Notes: a model not told the origin generated them from the letters alone. Counted from the stretch's first letter, positions 12,386-23,762 are shown. The stretch is 64,000 nt of DNA from Vesta saturnalis (GCA_036346205.1 JARFJB010002087.1:9684001-9748000), one strand, 5' to 3'. Made by a program: numbers and translations.

Positions 12386-12536
12386 GTAATTAAGAAATCA
12401 TTGTTTATTATGTAATTAGTAATTGTATTATATTTTTAAATCGATGTCAAATTAATTAAAGGATGTAATGTTACTCGGTACAGACTTTTAAAATTATAAA
12501 ACAATTACTAATTACATCATAAACAATAATTTCCAA
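12386..12536. repeat. MITE-like palindrome
   Basis: Arms of about 46 bp (12389-12436 and 12488-12535) are near-perfect reverse complements built around TTGTTTATTATGTAATTAG and CTAATTACATCATAAACAA, with a 50-bp loop. Confidence 0.75.
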
Positions 12537-12766
12537 CGGAACAATAGGTATTAAATTTTGTATAAAAATCTTTATTTATTGCTTTTAGATAAATTATGTA
12601 CATATTTTGGAAGTCGGTTACATTTTTTTTAAGTTATTTACTTTACAATTTTTAGTGATGTATCAGTCAGTTATATTTTTTACAATAAACCAAAGCTTTT
12701 TTTTAAACGTCGACAAATTTATGCAAGAACATTTATTTTCTATTTATCAACTTAAGAGGTCGTTGA

Positions 12767-12877
12767 ATACGTACCGCGTGTCCGCTCCCAAACGTCTCCG
12801 CGCCGAAACATCCTCGGCGCCGAACCGGCCTCGCCGAATCCGCCTTGCCGAACCGGACGCGCCGAAAGGTCGTATAC
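12767..12877 (-). repeat. GC-rich TTCGGCG segment, right member of the inverted pair
   Basis: On the minus strand it reads TTCGGCGCGTCCGGTTCGG, GATTCGGCGAGGCC and GGTTCGGCGCCGAGGATG, parallel to 6728-6815 on the plus strand. The two lie 6.1 kb apart in inverted orientation and enclose the MULE relic and its inverted repeat. Confidence 0.6.
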
Positions 12878-13600
12878 CATTAAAAAATAAATAACTTGTA
12901 GCAATCGTAGTGACTTTACAGCATGAACGTATATCTAATTTAGTCATTACAAAATGCATAGAAATATAATTGCAGTAAATATTTACCAAACGTGAGCCTT
13001 AATTAAAACGTATTTTACATACAGCAGTTTGTAAAATTTAAAAACGTATTAAATTTGATTTTATGTGATGATGTATTGGTTATTGTATAATGCCTGTACC
13101 ACCTATTTTAAACAAATAAAAATTGCCTTAGATGAAATACTTGATAATTTCAGAGTTCAGTTGCAAATTTCATTAATTTTTATGAAGTCAAAACGCCTCT
13201 CTGGTGTAAAAATGTTGCATTCCTGATTAATTCTGTATAAGTTTGTGTAAAAAGTTAGAAAACATTGGTAGTATTACCGAACCAAGAAAAATTAACATAA
13301 ACATGGATTTTTTTATATTCACTTGTTAATCTTAATAAACTTGTGTACCATTGAAAGATTTAAAGTAAATCGTGTTAACAAATAAAAAAACATATAAGGT
13401 AAAATGCATATAATGTGATTTCTATTTTAGAATTGCCCATTCGATTCTCCATTGTTGCCATGAAATGAAGAAAGAAGCGGTGTCAAAATCAAATAGTGAG
13501 TCTTGATTGTTAAAGTAAGCTTAATTGTGTTTTTTTTAAATACGAGTATCAAACCAAGAAGTATTTGATATTGTTGCAGTGTTTTTAGCGTATGTAGAAT
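12878..13600. other. AT-rich stretch, nothing recognised
   Basis: No gene or repeat supported. Confidence 0.4.
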
Positions 13601-13604
13601 ACAA

Positions 13605-13684
13605 CTGATGTGCGTATGCATGTGCGCGTGCGTGTGCGTGTGGGTGTGCGGGCACGTCACGTGCGCGTGCGTGGTGTGTGTGTG
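13605..13684. repeat. Imperfect GT/GC-alternating microsatellite
   Basis: Alternating purine-pyrimidine sequence rich in TGTG, GCGTG and GTGCGC. Confidence 0.8.
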
Positions 13685-13778
13685 AAAGTGAAAGGTACCA
13701 CGTTCGAATCTGGCAGTAGTCAAGTGCTTGGGAAAGAATCATAGTAAATGAATTCGGTTCAAGTCCTCAAGAGTAATC

Positions 13779-13810
13779 CTGATGATGGAAGCAGAGTCCG
13801 CTTCCGAAAC
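13779..13810 (+). ncRNA. Hammerhead-ribozyme-like core
   Basis: CTGATGA (13779-13785) is followed by one T, a perfect 6-bp stem GGAAGC/GCTTCC (13787-13792 and 13800-13805) with a 7-nt loop, and then GAAAC (13806-13810). This is the conserved hammerhead arrangement apart from the single extra base before stem II. Stem III and stem I are not clear, so activity is uncertain. Hammerheads of this kind occur in Penelope-like retroelements. Confidence 0.45.
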
Positions 13811-15565
13811 GTCCGCTATAAAAACAACAACTGTGGAAATAGACCAATCAACTTAACTAATAGTAGCCCTTAGCAAACTGGCAAGAATACAACCCACGCT
13901 GTACAGAGCACTATTGCATCTGATTTGGTGCCGAGTCAGAAATTCCGATAAGAGCGCCAACACTAAAAGATTACTAGCTCTGTCTGTGACAAACCAATTG
14001 GAATATGTAGTAACCTGAAAGTAAAATTTCCAATAACTGGGTGATTTGCTGTACTTCCGAATTAAACCATAATATATCTAAACTTTGTTTCTTAAATGGA
14101 TTCTGATTTTCCATCAAATTTTTTATTCAGTTGTTTTTTCGGATTTTAAAAATTCAATAAATTAAGCAAATAATAATTTCTATTTTTGGTTCATTTTCTA
14201 TTAACTTAAGAATGCTCTGCTTCAAGGTTGAACTACTTTTTTTCCGAAAAGAGCGATTGGTCTGAATATTTTATTGAATAGGTTATGTCCTGAAGCGATT
14301 TATTTGGGCAGTTTGGAAGTCGCCATCATTAGGAATGAAAAAGGATATTAGTGTTTTTCATGTAAAATTTTATTATTTCTTACATGGAACCCAATTTAAA
14401 GACAAAATAACCCTATGGGTTAAAGTTCAGTTTAGTTCCGTAGTAATACGCTATTTTTCACACTACTTTTACCTATTTAACATCTAAAATTCTTCGTAAA
14501 AATGTAGCACTTTGAAAAATAAAATTCGAGGATCACCATAACTTTTCACGGTAGTATGGTGACGACTGAAATAATAAATGTCACTTTTATATTGGCTTAG
14601 TTTTACAAAAAGTGTAAGAGTATTCGTTTTCCCATGATTTGGTCGCAATATTATTGAAAACTATAAATCATAAGCATACATACCTTCTGTTGAATACATC
14701 TATTAATCATATAGTTAGTTCTTGGTGAAGTAATGAGTCGCTGGTGCATGTAGTAGCACTTTTAACGATGCAATTAGCGATTAATGATGTTCAAAACTGA
14801 GGTTCCTTTTTTTTGTTAATGTGAAAGATGTTCAAACCCAACTTTTAACAACTTTTGTTGTTAAACACGTAGAAGCTATGCAAATTGAATATCTCGGGTT
14901 GATTGGAATATATGTTAAGCTGTGCCTGGACAATCACAACTTGCGCTGTACTTGATTATTGTAAAGGTGGAAAGTACACAACCCTTTGGTTGCTTCTGGA
15001 GTAAGTGTAGAAAGTGAAAAATACAAGATGGATGTAAATCCGCCATAGCGGTTGATGGTTATGTTGAAAACTCCATTAATAACCAAGTAACACACTTATT
15101 AGTAGTTTGTTTAGTATTATGATCGGTATGGATTGTTTACTGGTCGAGGACAATATTTGGAAACTGAGAGAAACGAAGCCTCCTATATCTTCTGAGACCA
15201 GTTAAATACTTAACGTTCGTGATGCTGATACTATTTTCGTTTTTTTAATTCTTGGGTTGTGTTGAGAAATCGTAGTCATTATTTCCGTATATGCTAATAC
15301 ATAGACGAAACACACTTATTTTGACGTAACGTTCTGTAGAACGCTAAGCAATTACTTACACCTCATAATTTTAACAACCGTAAACTCAAACATACCGATA
15401 TAAACGTAGGCATGGTAAATTGATAAATACAACTTACCTACTGATCGAACGAAAAATATTTTTCCGACGACCACATGTGAAAATGACATATAGCAGACAG
15501 ATTACCTACTGCGAAAGTCACAAATATTGCTCCAGAATTGAAAAGTAAAATATCACTCTAGTGTG

Positions 15566-15567
<2 letters not shown>
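13811..15567. other. AT-rich stretch, nothing recognised
   Basis: No gene, RNA or clear repeat supported. Confidence 0.4.

Positions 15568-15622
<55 letters not shown>
15568..15622. repeat. (AT)n microsatellite
   Basis: About 27 uninterrupted AT units. Confidence 0.95.
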
Positions 15623-15624
<2 letters not shown>

Positions 15625-15849
15625 ACTAAATATGTTGACCTTGATCTCAGAGTATTCCACTTTTTACCTGGCACTATCTAACCATTGTGCTGCATAATGT
15701 CATAAAACACAAAGAAAATCACACTTTAAACTTAAAAACACTTAAAAAAATGATTTATAAGTGTTTAGTCAAAATTAAAATGAAATATTCCAATTCCATT
15801 AATTTTAATGTTTATAAATGTCAATGTATTTTTACTTTCTAATAATAGC

Positions 15850-16012
15850 CTTCACTCCACCTTCTCCAGAAGCTGATATCGAGGCTAATACTGTACAAGA
15901 TGCACGAATAACGGAGACAACAAACATCTCTAAATCTTTACTGCAAACTCCATTACAATTTACGAATCGCAATAATAATAATATTACTTTCAATTTCTAC
16001 CATTCTAAATAG
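15850..16012 (+). CDS. Probable last exon of a Crypton-like gene (fragment)
   Basis: A pyrimidine-rich acceptor ending AATAATAG precedes an exon reading AFTPPSPEADIEANT and ending NNNNITFNFYHSK before a TAG. AATAAA signals follow within 60 bp. A Thr/Asn/Phe-rich tail of this kind resembles the C-terminal end of insect Crypton tyrosine recombinases, and a palindrome like those beside the two other Crypton genes here follows at 16162. No recombinase core is visible upstream, so this is an orphan exon or the remnant of a deleted element. It could instead belong to an unrelated host gene. Confidence 0.35.
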
Positions 16013-16161
16013 TTGTTATTTTAAGTTTTAGTTATTCAATCGTTATTTTTCTTTGTATTCAATAAACAATAAAATTCTCAAATTAAAGTAATCAAAAATA
16101 TATTTCCTTTTATTTTTGGAGATTGTGCATTATTTGTGGTCGTCTGAAAAATATCTAAAAA

Positions 16162-16220
16162 GGAAAGTGCCATTTCACACTCGCGGGATTGTTGCACTCG
16201 TGTGAAATGGGTCACTTTCC
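16162..16220. repeat. Palindrome, possible Crypton end
   Basis: GGAAAGTGCCATTTCACAC is mirrored by GTGTGAAATGGGTCACTTTC around a core containing GCGGGATTGTTGCACT. The core resembles GCGGGATTGTGG at 55614-55624, beside the second Crypton pseudogene. Confidence 0.6.
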
Positions 16221-16377
16221 ATACTAGTAATGTAATATACTATTTCATCGTTCATAAGCCGATGCGATTTACTAAAGTAAACCATCGTTGTCTTTTCACT
16301 ATTTTCCTTTTCCAAAGTATCATCTCATATAAATCTGCTTTGATAAATGATGAATGTCGATCTTCCAACCAACAAAG

Positions 16378-16590
16378 TGGAAATTAAAAGAAATGAAATA
16401 TTTTTTTTAGGATAATTATGCATTCCCATTTTAATATATGTATTCGTAACGAAAATAGGCAACATTGTAAAACAAAAACAGTAATCTATGTCAGATGGAT
16501 ATTTGAAACCTCATGTCAGATAGACTTTAGTAGACATATACATGCTAACTTCAAAGAATTCCAAAGCCGCCCGCTGCTATAAAATATCGA
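16378..16590 (+). repeat. Copy of a dispersed TAGGATAATTATGC repeat
   Basis: Shares GGAAATTAAAAGAAATG, TTTTAGGATAATTATGCA, TTGTAAAACAAAAACAGT and ATCTATGTCAGA with the units at 35.85-36.67 kb, and more weakly with 42.03-42.19 kb. Confidence 0.7.
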
Positions 16591-17044
16591 AAATTCTATT
16601 TAAGCATTTAATTTAATTAATTTCTAAACTTATGCTGCAATTCTGTGCACAGTCGTAGCGATCGTATGACGAATCTATAAGCGTCCTAACGATATTACGA
16701 TAAAATGCAATTCTGTAATCAATGAGACATCGTATCTTTTCCGAATTATCGTAAATAGTTACAGGGACAACTTTTGAGCCTGTCACACTAACAAATCCGT
16801 CTAGATTGACCCATTTATTATTCGTACACGGGAAACTGTGAGGTTTGAGTTGTTAAAAATGAATAATAATAATGAGTTAAATTTACTGATACCTAAACTT
16901 TTAGGTTATGTTTACTTACATAATGCTTGTTTTTTGTGGTTCAATTTTGGCCGTGATCTGTATGTATGTACACACAAGCGTGCATACATAGATACATCTT
17001 TTTTGCAACAATTACAAAGTCAGAAATACATTACGTTTTACTAG

Positions 17045-18123
17045 ACGAAATTTAAGGAAATCCCAGAAGTATTTTTCAAACAATTATTTCGTCTTGATAA
17101 AGCAAGTGTTGTTAATCTTATTGATGAAATAAGACCTCACTATGATCAGAGAGGGATTATTCCGTTACATACGAAGGTACAATATTTTAAATATATTTTC
17201 AAAAAAAGAAAAATGTATTCCTACTTTATATAACTAATGTAGATCTTTTTTTCCAATGTTTACTTAGATATTAGCAACAATGTATTTTTTGAGTAGCGGA
17301 TCATTCCAAAATCTAGTTGGGTGCAATATCTGAGTATCATTAAGTCAAACAATGATTTCCAGAATAATTTTTCAAATTGCACCAATAATTACAAATAATG
17401 TATTGCCGAATTGGGTAAAATTTCCTACCAATGTAGAAGAGAAAAATAATATTAAGCAAGGGTAAATATATGTACATAAGTATATTTATATCTACATACG
17501 TACATTTTTTTATAAATTTATCTTATTAAAGATTTTATGAAAAGTGGAACATACGAGGGGTGATTGGTATGATTGACGGCAGACATGTGGAGATTGTTGC
17601 TCCTCCAGTCAATGACATTGATCATTCACCAGTGATGGAGATATATATTCACATCTATTAGGTAGAAATATATTTTGCTAATTCAGTATTTTTTAATTAT
17701 TTATTTTTTTTAGGAGATAGTGGTTACCCCTTGGAGCCGTGGCTATTTACCCTATTCAACAACCCCGAAGAAGGTTCTGTGGAAGAAAGATTTAATGAAC
17801 AATTTATTTCGGCGCGGAATGTAATAGAAAGAACAAATGGTGCCTTGGAAGATAGATTTCGATGTCTATCGAGTGCTACTGTATCATCCCATACGAGCTG
17901 CAAACATAATATACACTTACTGTGTTCTGCATAATATAGCTTTAAGAGCTAAATTCATATTTCTAGAAAATTATATGGAATATAGGGAAAATGTAGGAGA
18001 TATTTGTAGGATCTTAAATAGAATGTATTTGCTTTTTTATATGTTTGTTTTAGATATTCAACGTCATAACGATGTCTTCCAAGAAGGTCGTACTGTAAGG
18101 AATAGATATTTACAAAGATATTA
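17045..18123 (+). pseudogene. HARBI1-like (PIF/Harbinger) transposase, broken
   Basis: Pieces read in order: exon 17045-17176 (FKQLFRLDKASVVNLIDEIR, then a GT donor), exon 17268-17461 (FLSSGSFQNLVGCNI, a TGA, then SLSQTMISRII), exon from 17532 (RGVIGMIDGRHVEIV, first catalytic Asp), and exon from 17714 (GDSGYPLEPWL, second Asp; ARNVIERTNGALEDRFRCL, catalytic Glu; after a frameshift near 17870, LLYHPIRAANIIYTYCVLHN). Plausible AG acceptors and GT donors bound the pieces. The stretch normally lying between the first and second Asp is largely missing. With one in-frame stop, one frameshift and the central loss, it is inactive. The enzyme would cut at the 17-bp ends together with the Myb-like partner. 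Confidence 0.9.
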
Positions 18124-18996
18124 GGACAATTAAAATAAAATAAATATATACTTATGTAATAATTCGTTTTATTTAATAATCTCAGATTGAAACACAAAAT
18201 TTATGTAAAATTCTATGAAATGATGAACAAAAATATAGTATTTTGTGAAGTTATAAACAATATAAAATTTAATACTTTACATTATTAATATTTAATCAAA
18301 ATTAAATTGAGGATTTTCAAATTTGTATTTTTGTATTTGGCTATTTAAAATTGAAGTTTATTTTCTTCAATGCTTAAATATTTATTACAGAAGCTTTGTA
18401 CTATTGTATTAAACTCGTTCGTGTTTTGGGCAAATTGCTTATTTGAGCTTAGTAACTGCTCTATTAGAACAGACAGAGGTTTTGTTCTAGGAGCAGAAAC
18501 TCTATTTCTTGATTTTAAATTTGTACCTTCATTGTAGTAGGTAATATAGCATTGAAATCAGTATTTTTATCACTAAATGTTAAATCGAAATCCACTGATG
18601 CTTCATTAAGTATTTCTCTATTATCTTCGGTTATTACTGCTGTACCGGCAAACCTTCGTGTGAACATACTTGCAGCGATCCAGTAACAACTTTTCCTCAA
18701 GCGAAGAGCGCTCTGTCCTCTAAATGGTTTAATTTTATATCAGAAGGAGGTCCCGAACTTGTTTTTTTTTTTTTCTTCAACAGTTTTCCTATATTTCTGT
18801 CTCACCGCGTACTTCCAGTCAACGAAGAGGACAATGTGAAAATAAATAAAAACTAAAGTTTTTAAAAATAATTATTTTTATTCACTTTCTTCCATTCCTC
18901 AGTGGATAATTCTGGCCCATCGTCGCAAGAATTTAATTTATTTGTTAATTCTTTCCACTTATCATCCATATAGTTGACTCCAGCAGAAGGATTATA

Positions 18997-21493
18997 CAGG
19001 GTTAGGAAAAAGTACCGGAACGGTTAAATATCTACAAAATCGCTAAAGTTACGATTACAAAATTCAGCATTTGGGGGTTTCGGGGCGTGCAGGATTGGAA
19101 AATAATATCGGCACTGTTGCCAGATTTCCTAATTTTGCGCTACACGTAGTCATTTTGTTTTCTTAAATAGAATACTCGTCATTTTTATTGCAATCAATTG
19201 GTCGTCTCAAACTTATTAAGATCTCAAATTTTCAAAATTTTATCTCTACTAGTTACCGAGATAAGACAACACCGCGTTTCATTAACAAGTACCGAAACGC
19301 TTAAATAACTGCAAAACCGCTAAAGCTATGATTACAAAATTCGGCATTTGGGGGTTCCTAGGCATGTGGAATTGGAAAATGATATCGGCACTGTTGCCAG
19401 ATTCCCAGTCTTGCGCTACACATAGTCTTTTTATTATCTTAAATGGAATGTCCCATTTATTTTTATTGAAATAAATTACTTGAGTTATGAAGGTTATTTT
19501 TTTATTTGTGATTGGCCACTTTCCCTTGCACTTTAACTAATAACAATAATGTTAAGATAAGAAGGAGATTAAAAGCCAATGGACTAAAACAACAATAACT
19601 TAATTAATTAATTAACAATAGAATTAATAATTAACGACACTAACTTTTAAAACAAACAAACAAAGTGGTCTCCATTATTTGCCAGACAGTATCTAAGTCG
19701 ATCATAAAATTCTCGCAATGTGTTGCTCAACATAGCCGGTGCTATAAGTACAGTTTCGATGCGGATTCTTTCGCAGAGTTCGTTCAAATTTTCTGGACGA
19801 TTTCTGTAGGCACGGTTCTTCAAATGACCCCACAAGAAGAAGTCCATTGAAGTCATATCAGGGGATCGAGGTGGCCATTCTAATGCTCCACGTCTTCCAA
19901 TCAGCCTTCCTGGGAATTGGTTGTTTAGAAATTGCATGGCTTCTCTTGAATAATGGGGCGGAGCACCAGCATGTTGGTACCAGATTTCACCTATATTTCT
20001 ATTTTGTTGAATGGCAGGAAATATACTTTCTCTAAGGAGCACCAAACACTTTCGCCCTGTTAATGTACCTTCCATGACAAAAGGGCCGATAATACTGTTT
20101 ATCAATATTCCCGCCCAGACGTTAACTTTCTCAGGATATTGGGTGTGAAGTTCTTCCATCCAATGGGGGTTATCTCTAGACCAAATTCGGCAATTGTGCT
20201 TATTAACTTGGCCGTTCAAGCAAAAAGTAGCTTCGTCACTGAATACAATTTTGTGCGCAAAATAAGGTTCTTGGTTTTTCCATCATGATTTCGGCGTATT
20301 CATTGCGGCGGTCAGGATCATCCTCTAAAAGCTCTTGAGTGTAATGGATCTTGTACGGCTTTAATTTATTTTCCTTCAAAATAGTCCTTACAGATTTTTG
20401 ACAGATTTCGGTATTTATAGCTAACTTGTTGGTGCTTACTTTTGGATTTTGCTCTATTTGTAATAAAACGTTTAATTTATTTTCATCACTTGTAGCAGTT
20501 CTTGGGCGTCCGGTTTTAGGTAAACATTTTAAGGACCCTGTTTCCTCGTAACGTCGACAAGTTCTGTGTACGGTAGACTTTTTAATGGGTTTATTAGGAT
20601 AACGATCATTAAACAACTTGCAGACTTCTTGATATGTCCTTGTTTTATTTCCATATCCACGAAAAATCAAAATATCAATACCTTGGGTTTCTGATAGAAC
20701 AAAAGCCATAATCAAATTATAATTTTGTAATCGATGCAATATTCAGCGGCTTAACTGACAATGATGTGTTTAATTTGTCATTGTTGTAACATGACAACGG
20801 CTAGAGTGTTGAAAACAATTGAAGCAGTGCTTACCTATTCCTAGGGTATTCATATTTTCGGGCATCTCCGATAAATTTAATGAATGCTCATTCTAAAATA
20901 AGTATTTATAGTATCTAATAGTATAAACAGAATTTTGAGAATTTGGGATCTTCCATTTAAGATAACAAAAAGACTAAGTATTGAGATCTTAATAAATTTG
21001 AGACGCCCAATTGATTGCAATAAAAATAAATAGAGCATTCTATTTAAGAAAACAAAATGACTATGTGTAGCGCAAAACTGGGAAATCTGGCAACAACACC
21101 GATATCATTTTCTAATTCCGCATGCCTAGGAACCCCCAAATGCCGTATTTTGTAATCGTAACTTTAGCGGTTTTGCAGATATTCAAGCGGTCCGATACTT
21201 TTTACTGAAAATACGGTGTCGTCATATCTCAGCAACTAGTAGATCTAAATGTTTGAAAATTTGAGATCTTACTAAGTTTGAGACGCCCAATTGACTGTAA
21301 TAAAAATAAATAGGGAATTCTATTTAAGATAACAAAACGACTACGTGTATCGCAAAACTGAGAAATCTGGCAACTATGCCGATATCATTCTCCAATTCCG
21401 CGCGTCCCGAAATCCCCAAATGCCGAATTTTGTAATCGTAACTTTCGCGATTTTGTAGATATTTAAGCGTTCCGGTACTTTTTTCTAACCCTG
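18997..21493 (-). mobile_element. DD41D-type mariner/Tc1 element with long composite inverted ends
   Basis: The element starts CAGGGTTAGGAAAAAGTACC and ends with the near-exact inverse, flanked by TA on both sides (18995-18996 and 21494-21495). The terminal repeats are several hundred bp long. Each contains at least two direct copies of a unit with GTACCGNAACG, AATTCNGCATTTGGGGG, GGCACTGTTGCCAGATT and GCGCTACAC: left at about 19010 and 19290, right at about 21040 and 21300, with a third fragment near 20945. The single transposase gene runs on the minus strand. It sits inside the Harbinger Myb-like gene, so it is younger than the Harbinger. Confidence 0.93.
19647..20739 (-). pseudogene. Mariner DD41D transposase, frameshifted and catalytically dead
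   Basis: The N-terminal half (20739-20275) contains helix-turn-helix segments (YQEVCKLFNDRYP, KKSTVHRTCRRYEETGS, GRPRT) followed by SVRTILKENKLKPYKIH. A one-base frameshift near 20275 leads into FSDEATFCLNG with the first catalytic Asp. The C-terminal half (20219-19647) has WYQHAGAPPHY, where the second catalytic Asp is replaced by Ala (GCT where GAT is expected), and PRSPDMTSMDFFLWG with the third Asp. Forty-one residues lie between the second and third catalytic positions, so DD41D by my count. The gene ends DHFVCLF. The frameshift and the lost Asp make it inactive. Confidence 0.92.
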
Positions 21494-22204
21494 TATGTAT
21501 TACTTTCGCTTTCCATTAATGTTAAATAAGTATTATATTGATCTGTTGTGGTATTTTTTGCTCGTTGTCGTCGTTTCTTTGGAGCTCTGCAATCAAAGTT
21601 GAAATATGTAAAAATATTTACTTCCTACTTAAAATGTTTAAAAAATGTATACATGAAGCATTAAAGGCAAATATAGCAATAATTTAAATAACCTAATTTT
21701 TTTCATAATTATTAAATGTTTCCCAAATATTTTAACTACAAATACGTTTTTAAGAACACTTGTTTCACTTACACATAATAACAAAACATATTTATTTAGT
21801 AGTACTTACCTCATTTTCGAATTAATACGTCAAATTCGTGAAAGGAATGTGTACACTAACCTCAAATACCCCTGCAAGCGTGGAGTTTGGTACGTCGTAA
21901 GGGCGGATCGGAAGTAGGGTACTTACAGATATGTATTAAGAATCGCATTTATTTCCGATCTGTAAAAATTTACTTAGGATCAATCGGAACTTATAGATTT
22001 TACCATATAACGATTTTACAATATGCATGCACAGAATTGCAGCATTAGTTTGTTTTACATAAAGAAACGTTGTTAATATATGTTACATAAAATAAAATTT
22101 TCTATAAAAAACATGTTCTTATAAAATTAATCGTTATGCAAATATTGAAAAAGTTGATTTAATTGATAGGTCTATATGCTGTTATTTTTATGTCTTTTAA
22201 ATGC

Positions 22205-22220
22205 TGCACACGTACACGCA

Positions 22221-22269
<49 letters not shown>

Positions 22270-22397
22270 ACACACACCCACACACACACGCACGAACACA
22301 CGCAAGCACGCACGCACGCAAGCAAGCACGAACGCACGCACGCACGCACGCACCCACACACACACACACATACACGCACGCACGCACACACACACAG
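22205..22397. repeat. CA/CACG microsatellite array
   Basis: A run of about 20 CA units grades into CACG/CAAG tetranucleotide repeats and back to CA. It generates long low-complexity frames on both strands that are not genes. Confidence 0.95.
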
Positions 22398-23505
22398 AGG
22401 TAAAAATGGCGTATACCATTTCTATCATACACAATGCAAGTTTTATCTTGTGAGAGTTCATGTTATAGTGAATAATATGACTAGGTGAAACAAAATCAAA
22501 ATTATTGTATCAAGAATCCGTTTCACTGCTATTTATAAAACGGAAAAAATGTTTTAAGTACCACTACACCTAAATTAATATTAGTTGAATTAACCTGTTT
22601 ATTTATAAGAATGTGTAGGATGAAAAAACCATATCTAAGCCACAGTGCAAAAATGTGCTCTCCGGGCCTAGGCCTGAAATACACTATTACAACGTAGTGA
22701 AGAAGCGAATGCTTGTAAACGTTCACTATCAGTTTCAAACACTCACACTTCGAGATCGGAGGAGTTCAATCGTTTACTTAATTTCGTTAATTATCAGAAT
22801 ACAATAGGTAGTAAAGCAAAACGCTCGGGCAACAACCACTCCAGAGATTAAAAGGTACTTCTCCTGTATTATTATTATTACTATTACTATTATTCTTTGC
22901 AGTGAAGGAATTAGTACAGCAATGTATATAAGATTATATCAAGAATGACGTATAACATTGCTTTTATTTCTATTTTTAGCGACTTTAAAACAAAAAACGA
23001 TTTTCAAAATGATATTACACTACAACGTATTACATTTAATGTCGTGCCAAATTAGAAGTACACGGCAGTTCATTTTTTTGTGCTCAGTGTACATATTTCA
23101 TATTATTTTAACAAGAAATAAAAGTCATTTTGCCATTTTTTTAGAATATATTTATTAAAAATAAAGATTTCCTATTTTTCGACGTACTTATGCGACGTAT
23201 TGTGTATTTTTTTAACTTATTGTAATCTTTAGTTGGACTTTCTCACACTCTCACTTTCTCGCTTATTTTGCCAACTCTTCAAGAATAGCTTCGTTAATAT
23301 TGCTAGAGCCAAATATAAGAGTATTTGCCCTCCTCATGTTTTCACTGTTCCTTTGTTTACTAATAATTAATGATTAATTAATGACTTGTGGCGTTTCATT
23401 ATGATTGTTTACGTTTATATAGCATATACACGGTTAAGTAATATCTAAACATTCCTAAATTAACAATAAACAATTAAATTTTAAAAAATGCATTTTAAAA
23501 TACTT
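22398..23505. other. AT-rich stretch, nothing recognised
   Basis: No gene or repeat supported. Confidence 0.4.
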
Positions 23506-23757
23506 ACCTTTTTTGTGTTTTTTAATGGTGTATTTGTTTATTAAAGTTATACAATCTAAACGTTTCAATAACACTTACAGTTTTCTTCGTCAGTAGTAAT
23601 ATTATTTATTAAAATTGTTTCAACAGCTTTAACTATTTTAACAGATAATATTACTACTGACGAAGATAACTGTATGTGTTATCGAAACCTATACATTGTA
23701 TGACTAATATACAAATACACCATTAAAAAACCCAAAAAAAAATAAGTATTTCAATAT
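23506..23757. repeat. Palindromic Penelope-like terminal repeat (family copy 1)
   Basis: Two arms in opposite orientation share TTTTTTAATGGTGTATTTG, TTATACAATCTAAACGTTTC, AATAACACTTACAG and TCTTCGTCAGTAGTAATATT. Further copies occur at 35157, 43333 and 58021. The copies are linked to a GAAAGTTTACATTTTCA tail, here displaced to 24740 by an insertion. Inverted partial repeats carrying hammerhead-like motifs are characteristic of Penelope-like elements. No reverse transcriptase is nearby. Confidence 0.6.
23657..23700 (+). ncRNA. Hammerhead-ribozyme-like core in the Penelope-like repeat
   Basis: CTGACGA (23657-23663), one A, a perfect stem GATAAC/GTTATC (23665-23670 and 23678-23683), then GAAAC, a 9-nt loop and GTA (23698-23700). 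An AC...GT two-base-pair stem III followed by A is the minimal form reported for Penelope-like hammerheads. The stem differs in sequence from the one at 13.8 kb but stays paired. One extra base before stem II is atypical. Confidence 0.5.
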
Positions 23758-23762
23758 GTGTA

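Larger units (their letters stand above)
18345..21600 (-). pseudogene. Harbinger Myb/SANT-like DNA-binding protein gene, split by a mariner
   Basis: Read on the minus strand, the N-terminal part lies at about 21600-21496 (APKKRRQRAKNTT, then DQYNTYLTLMESE). The gene resumes left of the mariner at 18994 with NPSAGVNYMDDKWKELTNKL, GPELSTEEWKKV and then DWKYAVRQKYRKTVEEKK, a Myb/SANT-like (Myb_DNA-bind_5 type) trihelix. A C-terminal segment at 18515-18345 (TKPLSVLIEQLLSSNKQFAQ) ends at a TAA. Such proteins accompany the Harbinger transposase and help bind the ends. Removing the mariner leaves the frame off by one base at the junction, and the middle contains further frame changes, so this is a pseudogene. 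Confidence 0.8.
16633..22044 (+). mobile_element. PIF/Harbinger DNA transposon with a nested mariner
   Basis: A perfect 17-bp TIR, TGCTGCAATTCTGTGCA, occupies 16633-16649 and is repeated inverted at 22028-22044. Both ends are flanked by the 3-bp duplication TTA (16630-16632 and 22045-22047), which is the target choice of the PIF/Harbinger superfamily. Inside are the two genes expected of this superfamily: a HARBI1-like transposase on the plus strand and a Myb/SANT-like protein on the minus strand. The total length is 5.4 kb, but 2.5 kb of this is a later mariner insertion, so the original element was about 2.9 kb. Confidence 0.93.

Noticed and set aside
22159..22488. Long His/Thr-rich and Val/Cys-rich frames over the CA array (same at 32.6-33.3, 43.6-43.9, 2.4-2.8 and 13.4-13.7 kb)
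   Set aside because: They are products of alternating CA/GT repeats on both strands, with no domain and no complexity.
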